A stretch of 64,000 nt of DNA from Amblyornis subalaris. Lineage: Eukaryota > Chordata > Aves > Passeriformes > Ptilonorhynchidae. Positions 50,161-63,369 of this stretch are shown here, one piece after another. The position numbers and the translations under genes are program-made. The DNA is taken from the NCBI GenBank assembly GCA_018881555.1, contig JACAXG010000166.1:1180956-1244955 (forward strand), written 5' to 3'. The notes beneath the pieces are model-generated. The model did not search any database, was not told where the DNA came from, and saw nothing but the letters and a program-made list of their open reading frames with translations. The number at the start of each line of letters is the position of its first letter. The stretch's first letter is position 1.

Positions 50161-53100
50161 TTCCCGTCCTTGCTGTTCTTGCTGTTCTATCTTCTTCCAA
50201 CTTGGATACTTTGAAACTCTCATGGGTACAGGACAATTGGGTTGAGTTCGAAGTCGTCCAAGCTTGTTTCTGTGAGACCCCCAGACCAGCTGGCAGCTGC
50301 TACACAAGGCCATCTCTGATGCATGGTGTCTATATATCCTTTGGCTATCAATTCTATTAAAGTTGAGAATAAACAACCCTCTCTAATAGCCCCTCTCAGC
50401 AGGAAGAAAATGCTTGAGCTCGGCAGAGCAGTTTTCGGGAGCTGGTGCAGACACTCCAGCCAGCTGTGCTGAGCACAGCAGCGTCTCCTACCTGTACAGC
50501 TCTTGACCATTCCAAGAGTACTCAGGGGCTGCAGCACCACTGTGTTCCATTTTCCCTGAAGTAATTGACACAAGAATAGATTCATGTTGTGCCACTTGCT
50601 GTTCTCACAGCCTTTGTGTGAAAAATCAAGGCTCAAGTACAGTATCTCATTTGTCAGGAAATTGGTAGAAAGGCAGAGAACTTTTCAGCTTTTCCTGTAT
50701 TCTGTAGTTTGATTCTTGTCAGTTTTGAAGGGATTTTTTTTTTAAGGCTACAAGGAGAGGAGAAATGGTAATCAGAAGGAAATAAAGACATCACAGCACC
50801 TTGCACGTGAATGTATTACATCAGTCATGAGCACAAAGATTACTCTGGTAGACAGTGGGGGGAAAATGAACCACAGAATTTCTCTCATGTCTAACAATTT
50901 CCTCCCTAATCAGCTTCTTTAGGGATAGTATCTTCACCAAAATAAAAAGCATTCTGTTATCAAGGAATCTGACTCTAAAACTATAATTTACATTCAATGC
51001 TCAGTCTTTACATGCTGCCAAACCAAGATAGGAATGTAGTCCATTAACTTTATGAATCAGTAGTACAATAAGGACCAAGGTACAATTAGCTAACATGCAA
51101 AATCAATAGCTAGTATATTTTTAAGCAATTTATGCTATACTAATTCAAGAAAAAAAAAATTAAAATTTACTCAGATTTATNCCCTGAGTGAACCAAACTC
51201 TTGAAGAGCAGAGGAGTGTGAGTTTTTCATGGATCAAGACCAGTCAGGCAAACTTTAGCCTGACTTTATTTAGCAAAATAAATGAGAGGCATTCACTCAT
51301 TCAGAAGGGGGATTTAGGACAGAAAGATGGACAAGGCCTTAGGACGTTGGCTCTGTAACAAGTAGAGCTCAATATGGCACTGGTGGGACCAAATTCTACC
51401 AGGACACACATTAGCATTAGCCAAAATTAAAATCTCTGTAGAATGGTCACAAGAGCCACTGGACTCGCTTATGTACTTGCATTTTAATTGCATTGCAGAA
51501 ATTGTTGTTGACTGGCATGAAACGTTTGCTCCTGTGGATGGCCACGCTGAAAGACTAAGAAGCTGGCAACACTCCTATTTTCAAAAGACCCATGAGGGCC
51601 TCTAAGACCCAAAGCTCCCATTTTACAGGAGCAGATGTAAAAAGTCTACACTAGCTTACCTGGAATCCACAAAACTGTCTGCATCTTTTCTTAGTCATCC
51701 CTCTTGCTTGCTTGTCTCTTACTGTAGATATTTTTGTTTCTTTCTTCACTGGCTCTCAGAATAGTCACGAATGTATGGCAGCTTCCAAATATCTGCTTTC
51801 AAAATAACCTTGAAGAGGAAAAAAAAAAAGCACTGACATTTTACGGACAAAGAGACTTTTAAAACTTTCTACAATAGTTTGCATTGAGCTTACTGAATCC
51901 ACTCTCTCTCTTGTGATTGACTCATTATTTCCCACCAGTTCCATCAGTGAAAATGATTTCCAATATTTTTCAGAAAAAANATACAATGTCAGTAGGGCAC
52001 AGTCAAACACAATGGCTGTGAGTAGCTCAATAGACTGAATTACTCTTGCACAGTTCGCTTTGCCCTGCAAAGACATTTTGCAGCATCAATTAGGTTCAGC
52101 AAACATTTTGTTTAAAGTCAAGAGCTGGAAGAATAATGAATTTCTTTGAAGTGTGATGACAGCCTAGGTAACAGTGCAACTANAAAGAGAGAAACAGTCT
52201 GGAAAACTCATTTACATAAGAAATTGTACCAGGTGACCTTTTATTAGATCTGATCACATGAAAGATATCACTATATGAATTCATCGTTCTCACAAACAAT
52301 TCCTCATTTGAATAAGGGTTATTTGCAGCAAATTATGGCACTGGGCTCAGTGACTCCCTAGAAAGGGTCAGTGAGAACAGAAATGATAAATACAATGGAC
52401 AAGTACAGAGTACTCGGGCCCAGTGAATTTCACACCCTATCTATATTTAGTGTTAATTTGCAAAAGGAAATTTACCAAAATCTCTCTGTGTTCCTTCAGT
52501 AGTTTTTGGTTTTTCATTTTGCACAAAGCTATCCAAAATATTAGTAACCTGCAGATGTATAGATGTACAGTCACATATTTCTGGTTCTTACAGGTGTCAC
52601 AGGACTCTCAAACAATGATTTTATTATGGGCATTGACATACAGCTTTCCAAGAAAATTTAAGCAGGGAAGATGACAGAGGTGGTAACAAATGCATGTGCA
52701 AGGTTGGTATTGGCACTCTTTAGCATATGAAAAGAATGGCACAGAGATACAGAAAGAAACAAAGGTGGGTAAACTGGGAACCAAATACAGGGAAAATCAT
52801 GAGCTGAAGAGAGAAGGCATGGGATCAACAAAAATAATTTGATTCTGTGATACAAAATAGATGTCTTGAAGTTACTGGGGAACAAAATTATTCAGCCACA
52901 GTGAAACAGAAACACTTTATTTCCAAAATTGTCAAAATATACCTTTTTGCAGCCTCTTCCTTGTGGGTTTTTAGCATGTTATGTTGCAACGTGCACAGAT
53001 ATTTCTTCTGTGATTTCACTGCAGCTCTCAGTAGCCTTACAACAAAATTATTTTCTCTACACAATAGCATCATTCAGTGACTGTGCCAACAACTTCAGCT

Positions 53101-54370
53101 GAAAACAGTTCTCCAGACAGTGCCAAATCCAAAATGCCATTGTCAATAAAGGATGAAACCAACTAGCACTGATTTGCTTCTCCAAGAAACATTAAAGGGC
53201 TTCCTAATAAATGTGCCAACTTTTGAGAAAAATAAATTTCCACTATTAAAAACAATTGCATGCCATAAATTTATCTTTTCTCAATCAGCTTATATTATCT
53301 TGACCATGAATCATAGTCATTAATGAGTGTTTTTCAAACAAAATTTAAAAAATTAAGCCTTTGAGCGTGTTTATAATATAGCACATACAGATAGATAAAT
53401 AGAAATAATATTTGCTCTTGGTTTTAGTTTTCAGATTACAGAGCATTAGGTAATAGAAAACATTATTTGTGCTTCTTGCTTTGCAGCTTGAAAGATGTTT
53501 TCATCCAGTTTCTTTCTGGGAGACTGTGTGTGAAACCATTTTTCTTTGGGGGTTTGAGGGGAAGGAGAGACTGAAGAAAGTTTTGTTCCAACAGGAATAG
53601 AGGTGCTTTTTTATCACGTTTCCAGCATAGAATATTCATAAGTAAGATTAATCTTAGTTTCACGGAGGTGCAGGGTTTATTTCCTGTATACAATTCAGTC
53701 TCCTTTCTAAAGATCATGATGGTATTTGCCATTAATCTCCAGTAGAATTGTGTAACTCTCTAAATGACATCACATCACCAATGATCTTCCACCCCATCCT
53801 GGGATTTTCTACATACAATAAAGGTTTTTGGTTTGACTTTATTAAAATCACCTGCAGATCCAGATATTATTTTTATTAAGTTAAATAATTTAATATTTAT
53901 TTTGGTTTCATATTTAATAATAAGAATAATAAGTTTATAGGAGTATTTCTACATATTATATATTCACACTTTGCTATGTGTCTTTTCGAGCATTCAAATG
54001 AAACCCCAAGTGGCAGATCAGTTACCCTGCAAACTCATCCAGACCAATTTTCCGATTTCAACAGTGGCGAATTATTTGCCACAACCAACTTGGTTTCGAG
54101 GGTAAACAGATGAGACATAAAATAATTAAATAATAAGAGTGATCAGAAATGTTCCATTTCACAAAACTGAGGTTCTGGAAAAACATCACAGAAAAATCTG
54201 TTTCTACAGAAATCTGAACACTCATCTGAAAGCCTGAAACTGCCAGAATTATTTGTTTTCTTGAACAGCTATCACAAATGATTTTTAGGATTCCCAGGAA
54301 AACTTAGGAAAGTTTGGATTAATATTCAGATCTGCATTCCAACAAGAGAGTTGATAAACTGGCAACCAGG
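50161..54370. other. non-coding stretch, nothing recognised
   Basis: 50161-50640 is less AT-rich and may include retroviral remnant sequence, but I cannot match it to gag, pol or env. The remainder is AT-rich without recognisable repeats or exons. Confidence 0.45.
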
Positions 54371-54420
54371 ATACACACACACACACACACATACACATAT
54401 ATGTAAATGTGTGTATATCT
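54371..54420 (+). repeat. (CA)n microsatellite with a complementary TG-rich flank
   Basis: A CA-dinucleotide run of about ten units at 54373-54391 is followed by ATACACATATATG and then by ATGTGTGTATATC. The flank can pair with the CA run to form a hairpin. Confidence 0.9.
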
Positions 54421-57149
54421 TACAGCTTCTTGAACCAAAGGGAAGAGAGCTGAATCTCACAATCATATGGACTAGCACTGTTATTCCAGCCAGTGGCATA
54501 AGTCACAGGCATAAGCCCACTCTTTGACTACAGTTTCCATTAATAAAACTGCTCCCAGGGCAGATGCCAGAGTGAACAGAGTGCTCAGAGCTGTTAATAA
54601 ATACACTGAATTAGAAAATGCCTCTATACAAACAATGCATCTGAGCTAGCCAGATTAGAGGATTAAGTTTCCCACTGCAGCAGTTCATATTATGGTGACA
54701 CAGAAATGTCAAGGATAACAGAAGTTACTGCTGAAGCATTTGAAAAACTGAAATTAAAACCCATGACTTTAAAGCAAAAGNAAAAAAAATAATAGAAAGA
54801 TTCACAAATCAAATTAAGCAAGACACTGCAGAAGTAAATACACTCTGAGTAGAAATTATTCAACTGTATTGATAAAACTCATTAAAAGGTCAGGTCTCAG
54901 ACCATTCTGAGTGACACGCCAAAAGCAGAGGATCCATTTTCTAACCTGCAGAAAAGGGCATTTAATATAAATTTAATCAATTTACCTCTTGGTAATTCAA
55001 AGCTTTCTGGAAGTATACTTGCATCCAGCAAAAGCTGCAGAATGTCTGTGTGTGAGAAATCTAGTTATTCATCTTGCTTTCAAAGGATTGGAGGTGGGGT
55101 GAGGGGTGTTCCCTCAGAGAGAAGATCTTCATGTAAAACAAATTAAATTGTTTAAACACTCTAATCACAGAAACATCTTGTTTTAAAACCTTATCTCATT
55201 TCCTAAAAGTACATTCCTGTTTGTTTTCATTGTCATTATCGTAAAACTAGTATTTGTTCCGTTTTGCAATTAATTTTAGAAATAACTAACTACACAACAA
55301 ACTGCACATTAAACAACCACACTGGAAGTACAGAAGCCTCCTGTTTTCTCAGTGTCACCTATATCATGGAAAGAAAATCCTGCATGGATTGTTCTCCTTG
55401 TTNGTTATTGCACCTGTGGGGCTGAAGAAACACCTGTGACCTTAAAGACACTACAGATACTCCACATCAAACCCAGAGAAAAGGTAAATTTGCTGCTGAT
55501 GTGGAAAAGTGGATGAAAAATTGCAGTTAATGGAGTCGGTCCCTTCTGAATCGGTCCCTTTGCACTCGCGACTGTTTTTCTGCCAGGTAAAAGAATGAAC
55601 TTAAGTCTACAATAAATCATGAGATGCCTGTTACCTTCTCAAGGGTCAAGGGTTTCTCTTCTGTTTCTATGGGCAGGCAGGAAAGAAGTTTTTATTTTAA
55701 ATGCAGCTCTGTAGCCCATCATCTGCACCACCAGCACAGGGGCTCAGTGCTTGCCTGGCCAACTAAAGGTATCAGCACCCTGTCTGAGGAGCCCCCTCCA
55801 AAATTCAGAGCCCAGCTCCAAAACTGACAGTTTGCCATCAACATTTTACATTACTTTGGGGAATTACACCCCTCAAGAAAATAAAATATAAATACAGCCT
55901 TTATCACCTTCTGCAGTGAAGAGAAATGATAGAAATACTTGCTATCCTCTTCACACAGTTAAATAAATAGCTATTTCCAGTTCTCCTGTAACACAGGCAG
56001 TGCCTAAACACACCAGCTGTAATTCTGCCAGACCTCTGAACTGGTGAGTCAGCACCTGCTATTAAAGGTAAAGAATTACACCAGAGATTGTTTTCTTCAA
56101 AGTCTGAAAAGGAAAACAGAAAATGAGGGGGCAGCTGTGAATTTTGGGTTCATGTGTGGGGTTTCTTAATTTTGCTTATGTTTTGTTGGTTTGGTTTTCT
56201 ATGCTTTCTTTGCAGGGGGTTGTCGTTGGGGTTTTTTCCACATAATACAAAAATTAATATTTTCCCTTGAAGTGATGTCTCTGGGCTCCCTGGTCTTTTT
56301 GTTTATTCATCTCTGACTAAAGAGTATGTGTAGCATCAGATAAGAAAGGGGAGAAGGGAAGCGAAAAAAACCTGAAACTTTTCCAAGAAAATCCAATAAG
56401 CAGGCATTTAGAATGCAGACATTTCTGAGCCACCCTGTTGAGCACCATTAAATTCACCTTTATGCTGCAAATCCACCATACCAACCCAGCTGAGACGTGC
56501 CAGCAAACTGAACCACAAGGGAGTTGCTGTCATACCCAAGCCTCTGAAACCCGGCCTAGTGACTGTTATTTATATTTTAAATCTTTGGCAGACATAAACC
56601 AAACTTAATTGATGCAATATATGCAAATGTGCTATCAAACCCTGGTGCCTTTTAGATTTCAAAGCACTTATTTTCCTGTGCTGTTTTCCACATAATCTAG
56701 CCTCAAATAAAGGCATCCGTAATTTTGACTTGATTACACTATAATTATTCAAATATCTTTAATTCCATACACTGGCCTAATTACTGTATCTGTTGTTATC
56801 ATTAAAAGAGACTATTATAGATAATGTATCTCATGTATTCCCCCAATTGAAAAATGCAGTTCTTGAACAATAACGGTTGTGACAATACAGCAATTCTGTT
56901 TAAAGGCTACTCTGACAATACAGCTGGAATTATTGCAAATAAACTACAGTGAAGCACCACAATTAACAGCAGAGATGAAGGACAAGCTGCTGACAGTTAA
57001 CTTGGTCCTTTCTGCCAAATTTCTGTTTCTTCACCATGATCCAATAGACAACACTGGGACTTTGCCAGGGAGCTCTCAATGCTTATTATTTATAAAACTC
57101 TATAATATACAGGCTATATCCCAAGTAAATTCAGTGTAGTTGCCTTGTA
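54421..57149. other. non-coding stretch
   Basis: AT-rich sequence. At 55536-55560 a short tandem duplication is visible (TCGGTCCCTT twice, 15 bases apart). A T/G-rich tract spans 56150-56240. No gene was recognised. Confidence 0.45.
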
Positions 57150-57260
57150 CTGAAGACTCTCCAGATCCAGCCTCCCCAGAAATTGTGAGTAGAGGGGCAG
57201 GATCACTTGCCTCCACCTGCTGGCAATACTCTCCTTCATGGCAATGCCATCACCTTCTCT
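57150..57260 (-). mobile_element. CR1 LINE fragment, antisense
   Basis: The + strand shows the complement of the CR1 ORF2 region near its C-terminus: 'ccagatccagcctccccaga', 'gagtagaggggcaggatcac' and 'ctccacctgctggcaatact'. The reverse strand encodes 'VILPLYSQFLGRLDLES', paralleling the CR1 'ILPLYSALVRPHLEYC' block. The element is truncated at both ends. Confidence 0.82.
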
Positions 57261-60200
57261 AGTAAAAGGTGTGCTTTCCTCAAATGACCTTTCTTGTTGG
57301 CAGATTCTTGCTGGACATGGAAAGNGAGGAAGGGTAGAACAGAAATTTGCCAGAAAAAGTGCAGTCGGACAAATGAAGACAGGAGTTGTTTCTTCCCAGA
57401 TNTCCCCCAAAATTGCAAAGAGAGCCAAGAGGGAAAATGTCACACAAAAAAAGAGTCCATGGAAAATATGAGAGAATTGTGAGAAAGGTTTAAAAATGGA
57501 GACTGAGCCAGCACAAGAAATTGCAGAAAAAGAGAGAAGGAAATAAGGGAAGGGAAATTTTAACTGTGAGAAAATCAACCACTGAGCAGAGGAAAACCAA
57601 ACAACAGTGAGACATAAAAGAGTGCAGATGCATGAATTTCATGTTTGCCAAACACCAACACAGCTCTGAGAAAGAAGTTCAGGTGCTATGTAGCAGAATA
57701 AAAGATGATGGAAATACCAGATGAAATGATGAACACTGTGAATATAAAGTGGCATTAAGACCGAAAGCTCTTCAGGGGAAAGATTGTCTTTTTATTGTGT
57801 GCTTTTGCAGAAGTCAGGAGGATTTTTAGCATAACTCTTTTCTCCAAGTGCTACTTCACTACAAATAATTAATAACAGTCAAAATAATTTATAATACTAA
57901 TGACTTTACAAATGATCTTGTGCAGTTCTCAAGGGTAAGTGCTCCTTTCCCTCAACTCACTCCCCAAAATTCACCAGCAAATGTAGCTGCTTCCCTTGAC
58001 AGCTCATCTTAGCTCTCTCTTTTCCTTATTTCAGCNTGAATTATGGACCAATTAATATACTTTCTGCCTTATAAGTGGAGCCACATTCAGCTCTGTGCTG
58101 AAGCTGACTGCATGTTGCATTTGTAATGAACACCCTTCTGCTGTCACTCAGCACTGCTTTTTCAAAGCCAAGAATTTTCGATAGGTGAATAACAAATGCT
58201 GGATTTGTCGGTTCTCTGGAACATTGGCATTTTACCATGGATATTGTGGTGTCTGATTACCACACTACAGGGTTAATTTCTCTTTTTAAATGTATGCTCT
58301 CAATAAAATGAGTTTCCCTATGATTACATTTGGTCATTAACTTATACTTACAAGTATGGACCAGCTCCAGCACAGCCTATTCACTCTTCCTTCATGCTGA
58401 TGTTCTTCTTTTCTAACACATACACTGAGCTGATTTTTAAGCAAGAACAAAACCACGGAGAACGAAAGCCCAGAGAGTGTTATCTGGTCTGGCTGCAGAC
58501 TCAAGCCATGCTCTGAGCCGTGTGGATGTGAATCCACTCCAGCCTGGAAGCAAAGAAATCCATGGCTTTCAGCACATGTCAACTGTCCCACATCCACCAG
58601 ACCCACCAGTGTCTCCAGCAGGGTGCCAAGATCCACCCAGGAGCACCACTTTCCTGGCAGTGAGCTGTCAGGGGAACAGGGAACGATCCCACATATCTGT
58701 CCATGTTTTACCTGTCTCACGCTGTGAGAAAAGGGAAAATTGGATAACCTTAGTGACACAAGCCTTTTGTTATCCTTCTGTGAGGTCTTTCTAGTTCCTT
58801 GCTATCTGGATTTCTAAGTGAAAATACTCTTCAGGTGCAATTTCTCAATGGAAAAAAACCCAAACCACCAAACACCAGAGCATATCACCACCTTCCCTTG
58901 GAGCCCTTTTGAAGCAAAATGAGCCGGCAAGCATTTCTCTGTCTTTACAGTAGTCATGCCCCTACTGCGCATGTGAATGAGTCTTTCCAAAAGCCAGTGT
59001 CTTCCCAAAAGCCAGTTGCACAATTTCATCAGTGAAATTTTCATTTCTGTAGATGAAATTATTGTAATTGAAAGAGAATCAATGAAAATTAAAAGCCAGG
59101 CAGGACTGATCTTCTCCAGCATCCTTGTCCATAGTTCTCTCCATCCTCCTCTGCTGTTACCTATAGACAAAGATGTAAGATTAAAGGGAAAAGGTGGAAG
59201 GCAGTGGAAATTTGTATTTCCAAAAATAAGTTATTTTGTTTGCCTGTGCATTTTCTAACATTGCAATCTCTCANTTCTTGAAAAACTGGTGGATATATTT
59301 GAAGAGCATCAGGGAAGAAAAAATTGATGTCACCTTTGTACTGGTCTGCTGTTATTCCACCCTTCTGCTAACTGTGACAGCAGCACATAGANGTTGTAGA
59401 GGGTTTGGGAATTTTTGGCAGAGATAGAAAATGGCCTAGTATTTCACCAAGTCTATTTATCAGCAGAAGCAAAAACAATAACTGTGACATGCATCTGTAG
59501 ACAGAGCTTCCTTAACAGAANTGACTTGAAGAGATTTAAAGGAATGTCCCTGTGCTGAAGGCCTGTTGCTGTCTCCGCTGTTCTGGGGCCACTGCCACCA
59601 CAAGTGGGTTTTGGAACTTAACGCACAGGCTTTTAAGTCACAGATTTATTATGTCTAAGTAGAACCCCACCACTATCTCTAATGAATGCATTTTTGTGCT
59701 GGCAGCAGCTTCACTGCAATACTATTAACTCTTACTTGTGTGCAAACTGATCCTGTCTCAGCATATTCAAATGAGCAAGACTCCCTTGTAACTGCAGTTT
59801 TATTATAAATCTAATAAATAATAATGCAAGATGAAATTACATTTGCTCTTTATGCTGTCATACCACATCAAATTCATATGGAATGATTTGTCTGCTCTCA
59901 AACGAAAGGACCCACTCATCAAGCTGCTCTCCAGTTTTTCCCTTTTGTGCTTGTAAGTAATATTCCCTAATACTGTTGGGAGAGCTAAAAATGGGGTTGG
60001 GGGGAAGTGTGTTGCCTAGGAGGCAAAATATCTTCAATGTTCATAAAAAAAAAAGTGAAAACAACAAATCTGCATCAACTTTCCTTAAATAACAGTGGGA
60101 TGCCAAGGCAGNCTGCCGAGCTCAGAGACAGCTGGGCCTTGTTGGAATGGGAGAGGAGGGGAGAGAGGAACACTGCAATCAGCATCCTGGAGCATTGATA

Positions 60201-60370
60201 GGATTCATTTTGCACATTGTAAACATCTCTAAACAGGTCCTAAAACGCACGACATTATTTTAGACCATCAAATGATAAAAAACATTTCCTACACAAGGAG
60301 AAACATGAGCTAGTAAGACTTCTACCCATCAGGTAACTACAGCTAAGCCAGGCTGAAAAAATCAAGCGAG
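57261..60370. other. non-coding stretch
   Basis: AT-rich sequence with open frames on both strands at 58340-58790 and 58814-59260, but no family resemblance. An 18-base tandem duplication lies at 58981-59016. No transposon was recognised. Confidence 0.45.
58981..59016 (+). repeat. 18-bp tandem duplication
   Basis: GTCTTTCCAAAAGCCAGT at 58981-58998 is followed at once by GTCTTCCCAAAAGCCAGT at 58999-59016; the copies differ at one base. Confidence 0.9.
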
Positions 60371-63369
60371 ATGGAGCAGTCCCAGCTATCACCAGTGAGT
60401 GTGAGAATTAGGCAAGGCAGTCCCAGGTGTGGTCAGTGAGGGTGAGGAGGGTTGGAGCAGTCCCAGGTCTGGTTAGAGAGAGTGAGAAGGGGTTGGGAAG
60501 TCCCCGATATTGTCAGTGTGAATGAGGAGGGGTGGGCCAGTACCGGGAGTTGTCAAAGAGGGTGACAAGTGGGAGGGGCAGTCCCAGCTATGGTCAGTGA
60601 AGGTGAGAAGTGGGTGGGGCAGTCCCAGGTATGGTCAGTTTGGATGAGAAGATGTTGTGCAGTCACAGCTATGGTCACTGACGAGTGAGGAGGGGTGGGG
60701 CAGTCCCAGCTGTGGTCAGTTAGAGTGAGAAATGAGTGCGGAAATGCCTGATGTGGTAAGTGTGAATTAAGAGGAGTGGGGCAGTCCCAGGTATTTTTAA
60801 AGAGGACGAAAATTTGATGGGGCTGTCCCAACTATGGTCACTGAGGGTGCCGAGGGGTAGTGCATTCCTACGTATTGTCATTGAGGGTGAAAAGTTGGTG
60901 GGACAGTCCCAGGTATGGTCAGTGAGGGTGAGGAGGTCTAGGGTGTTCTTAGGTGTTGCAATGGAGGGTGAAATGTGGGTGGGGCACCCCAGCTATGTTC
61001 AGTGAGGATCATGAGGGGTGAGGCAATCCCAANTGTGTTCAGTGAGGCNGAGGAGAGACTGCACTAATCCCAGGTATGGTCACTGGGGGTGAGGAGAGGT
61101 GGGGCATTTCTAGGTGGTGTCATTGATGGTGAAAAGAGGGTGGGGCAGTTCCAGGTATGGTCAGTGAGAGCGAGAAGGGATGGGGAAGTCCCAGGTGTGT
61201 TCAGTGAGGGTGAGGAGTGGTGGGGCAATCCCAGCTATGGTCAGTGAGAGTGAAAAGTGTGTGGGGCAGTCCAGGTATAGACGGTGTGGATGAGGAGATT
61301 TTATGAAGTCCCAGGTGTGGTCAGTGAGAGTGAGGAGAGACTGCACCAGTCCCAACTATGGTCATTGAGGGTGAGGAGGGGTGCGGCATTCCTAGGTGTT
61401 GTAATTGAGGGTGAAAAGTGGGTGGGACACCCCAGAAATGGTCAGGGAAGGTGAGGAGGGGTGGGGCAGTTCCAGCTATGGTCAGTGAGTGCCAGAAGCG
61501 GATGTGGCAGACCCAGGTATGGTCAGTGTGGATTAGGAGATGTTGTGAAGTCCAGGTGTGGTCAGTGAGGGTGAGGTGCAGTTGCAGCAGTCCAAGGTGT
61601 GGTCAGTGAGGGTGATGAGGGGTAGGGCATTCCTAGGTGTTTTTATTGAGAGTCAAAAGTGGGTGAGGCAGTCCCTGATATGGTCATTGAGGGTGAGGAG
61701 GGCTGGGGCATTTCTAGGTTTTTTCAGAGAGGGTGAAAAATGGGTGGGTCATTTTCATCTATGGTCAGTGAGGGTGAGGAAGGGTGGGGCTGTTCCTCCT
61801 ATGGACATTGAAGGGGAAAAATGTGTGAGGCTGTCCCTGATATGATCAGTGTGAATGAAGAGGTGTGGGGCATCCTTAAGTGTTGTCATTGCAGGTGAAA
61901 AGTGGGTGGGGCAGTGGGAGGGACGTTCAGTGAGGGGGAGGAGGGATGGGGAAGTCCCAGAAGTTGTCAGTGAGGGTGAGGAATGGTGGGGGAGTGCCAG
62001 CTATGGTCAGTTAAATGTGGGTTGGGCAATGCCAGATATGGTCAGTTTGGGTGATGATGAGTGGGGCAGTCCCAGGTGTGTTCAGTGAGGATGAAAAGAT
62101 ATCGCACCAGTCCCAGCTATGGTCAATGAAGGTAAGGAGGCATGGGGCAGTCCCAGCTATCCTCATGGAAGGTGCAGAGGGGTGGGGCATTCCTCGGTGT
62201 TGTCAATGAGGGTGAAAAGTGGGTGGGGCAGTCCCAGCTACAATCAGTGACAGTGATGGGGGGTTAGGAAGGTCCAGGTGTGGTCAGAGAGGCTGTGGAG
62301 GGATGGGAAAATTCCAGGTGTGTTCAGTGAGGGTGAGGAGGGATAAGGGAGACCAAGCAATGGTCAGTGAGTGTGAGAAGTGGGTGGGTTAGTCCCAGGT
62401 GTGGTCAGTGAGGGTGACAAGAGATTGCACCAGTCCCAGCTATGGTCAGTTAGGGTTAGGAGGGGTGAGGCATTCCTAGGTGTTGTAACTGAGGGTGAAA
62501 TGTGGGTGGGGCAGTATCAGCTATTGTCAATGAGGGTGAAGAGCTGTTGGAAAGTCCCAGGTGTTGTCAGTAAGTTTGAGAATTTGGTGGGGCTGTCCCA
62601 GCTAAGGTCAGTGAGGGCGAGGAGCAGTGGGGCAGTTCCAGTTATGGTCAGTGACAGCAAGGAGAAGTGGGGCCGTCCTACCTATGGACACTGAAGGTGA
62701 AAAGTGGGTGGAGCAGTGCCTGATATGGTCAGTTTGAATGATGAGAGGTGTGGATGTCCCAGGTGTTTTCAGAGAGTGTGATAAGTGGGTGGGGCATTCC
62801 CAGTTACAGTCAGTGAGGGTGAGAAGTGGGTAGGGCATTCCTTGGATATTTCATGNAGGGTGAGAAGTGGGTGGGGCAGTCCCAGGTATGGTCAGTGAGG
62901 GTGAGGAGGGGTGGGGCAGTCTCAGCTATGGTCAGTGAGCGTTAGAAATGGGTGGGGCAGTACCTGTTATAGCAAATGTGAATGAGGAGGGGTGGGGCTG
63001 TCCCAGGTGTTGTCAGAGAGGGTGAGAAGTGGGTGGGTCAGTCCCAGCTATGGTAAGTGATAGTGAGAAGTGGGTGGAGCATTCCAAGGTGTTGTCACTG
63101 ATAGTGAAATGTGGGTGGGGCAGTCCCAGGCATGGTCAGTGAGTGTGAAAAAGGGGTGGGGCCATCCCAGCAATGGTCAGTGTGGAGGAGGAGAGGTTAT
63201 AAATGCAAGCTATGGTCAGTCAGGGAGAAAAGGGGTTGCAGCAGTCCAAGGAGTGGTCTGTAAGAGTGAGAAGTGGGTGGGACATTCCTGGGTGTTGTCA
63301 CTGAGGAGGAAAATTGGGTGGGGTTGTCCCAGGTTTTCTCAGTGAGGGTGAGAAGGGGTGAGAAAGTCC
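60371..63369 (+). repeat. large degenerate minisatellite, 40-41 bp unit
   Basis: There are roughly 70-75 tandem copies of a unit that reads about GGTCAGTGAGGGTGAGGAG followed by GGGTGGGGCAGTCCCAGCTAT. Two length forms alternate: GAGGAGGGGTGGGG (40) and GAGAAGTGGGTGGGG (41). Recognisable variants recur, such as 'attcctaggtgttgt' in place of 'agtcccagctat', and 'gattgcaccagtccc' in place of 'gggtggggcagtccc'. The + strand is G-rich, and runs of three or four G recur in every unit. The copies are diverged from each other and contain single-base indels. Open frames of up to about 105 codons on both strands arise because few stops fall in the unit; they are not genes. Confidence 0.97.

Noticed and set aside
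57114..57578. 154-codon open frame on the reverse strand
   Set aside because: Its last part is CR1 ORF2 remnant, the rest has two Ns and no family signal, and overlapping frames are open on the other strand.
58337..58794. Overlapping open frames of 140 and 105 codons on opposite strands
   Set aside because: Both strands are open together, neither has splice bounds or recognisable domains; composition alone explains it.
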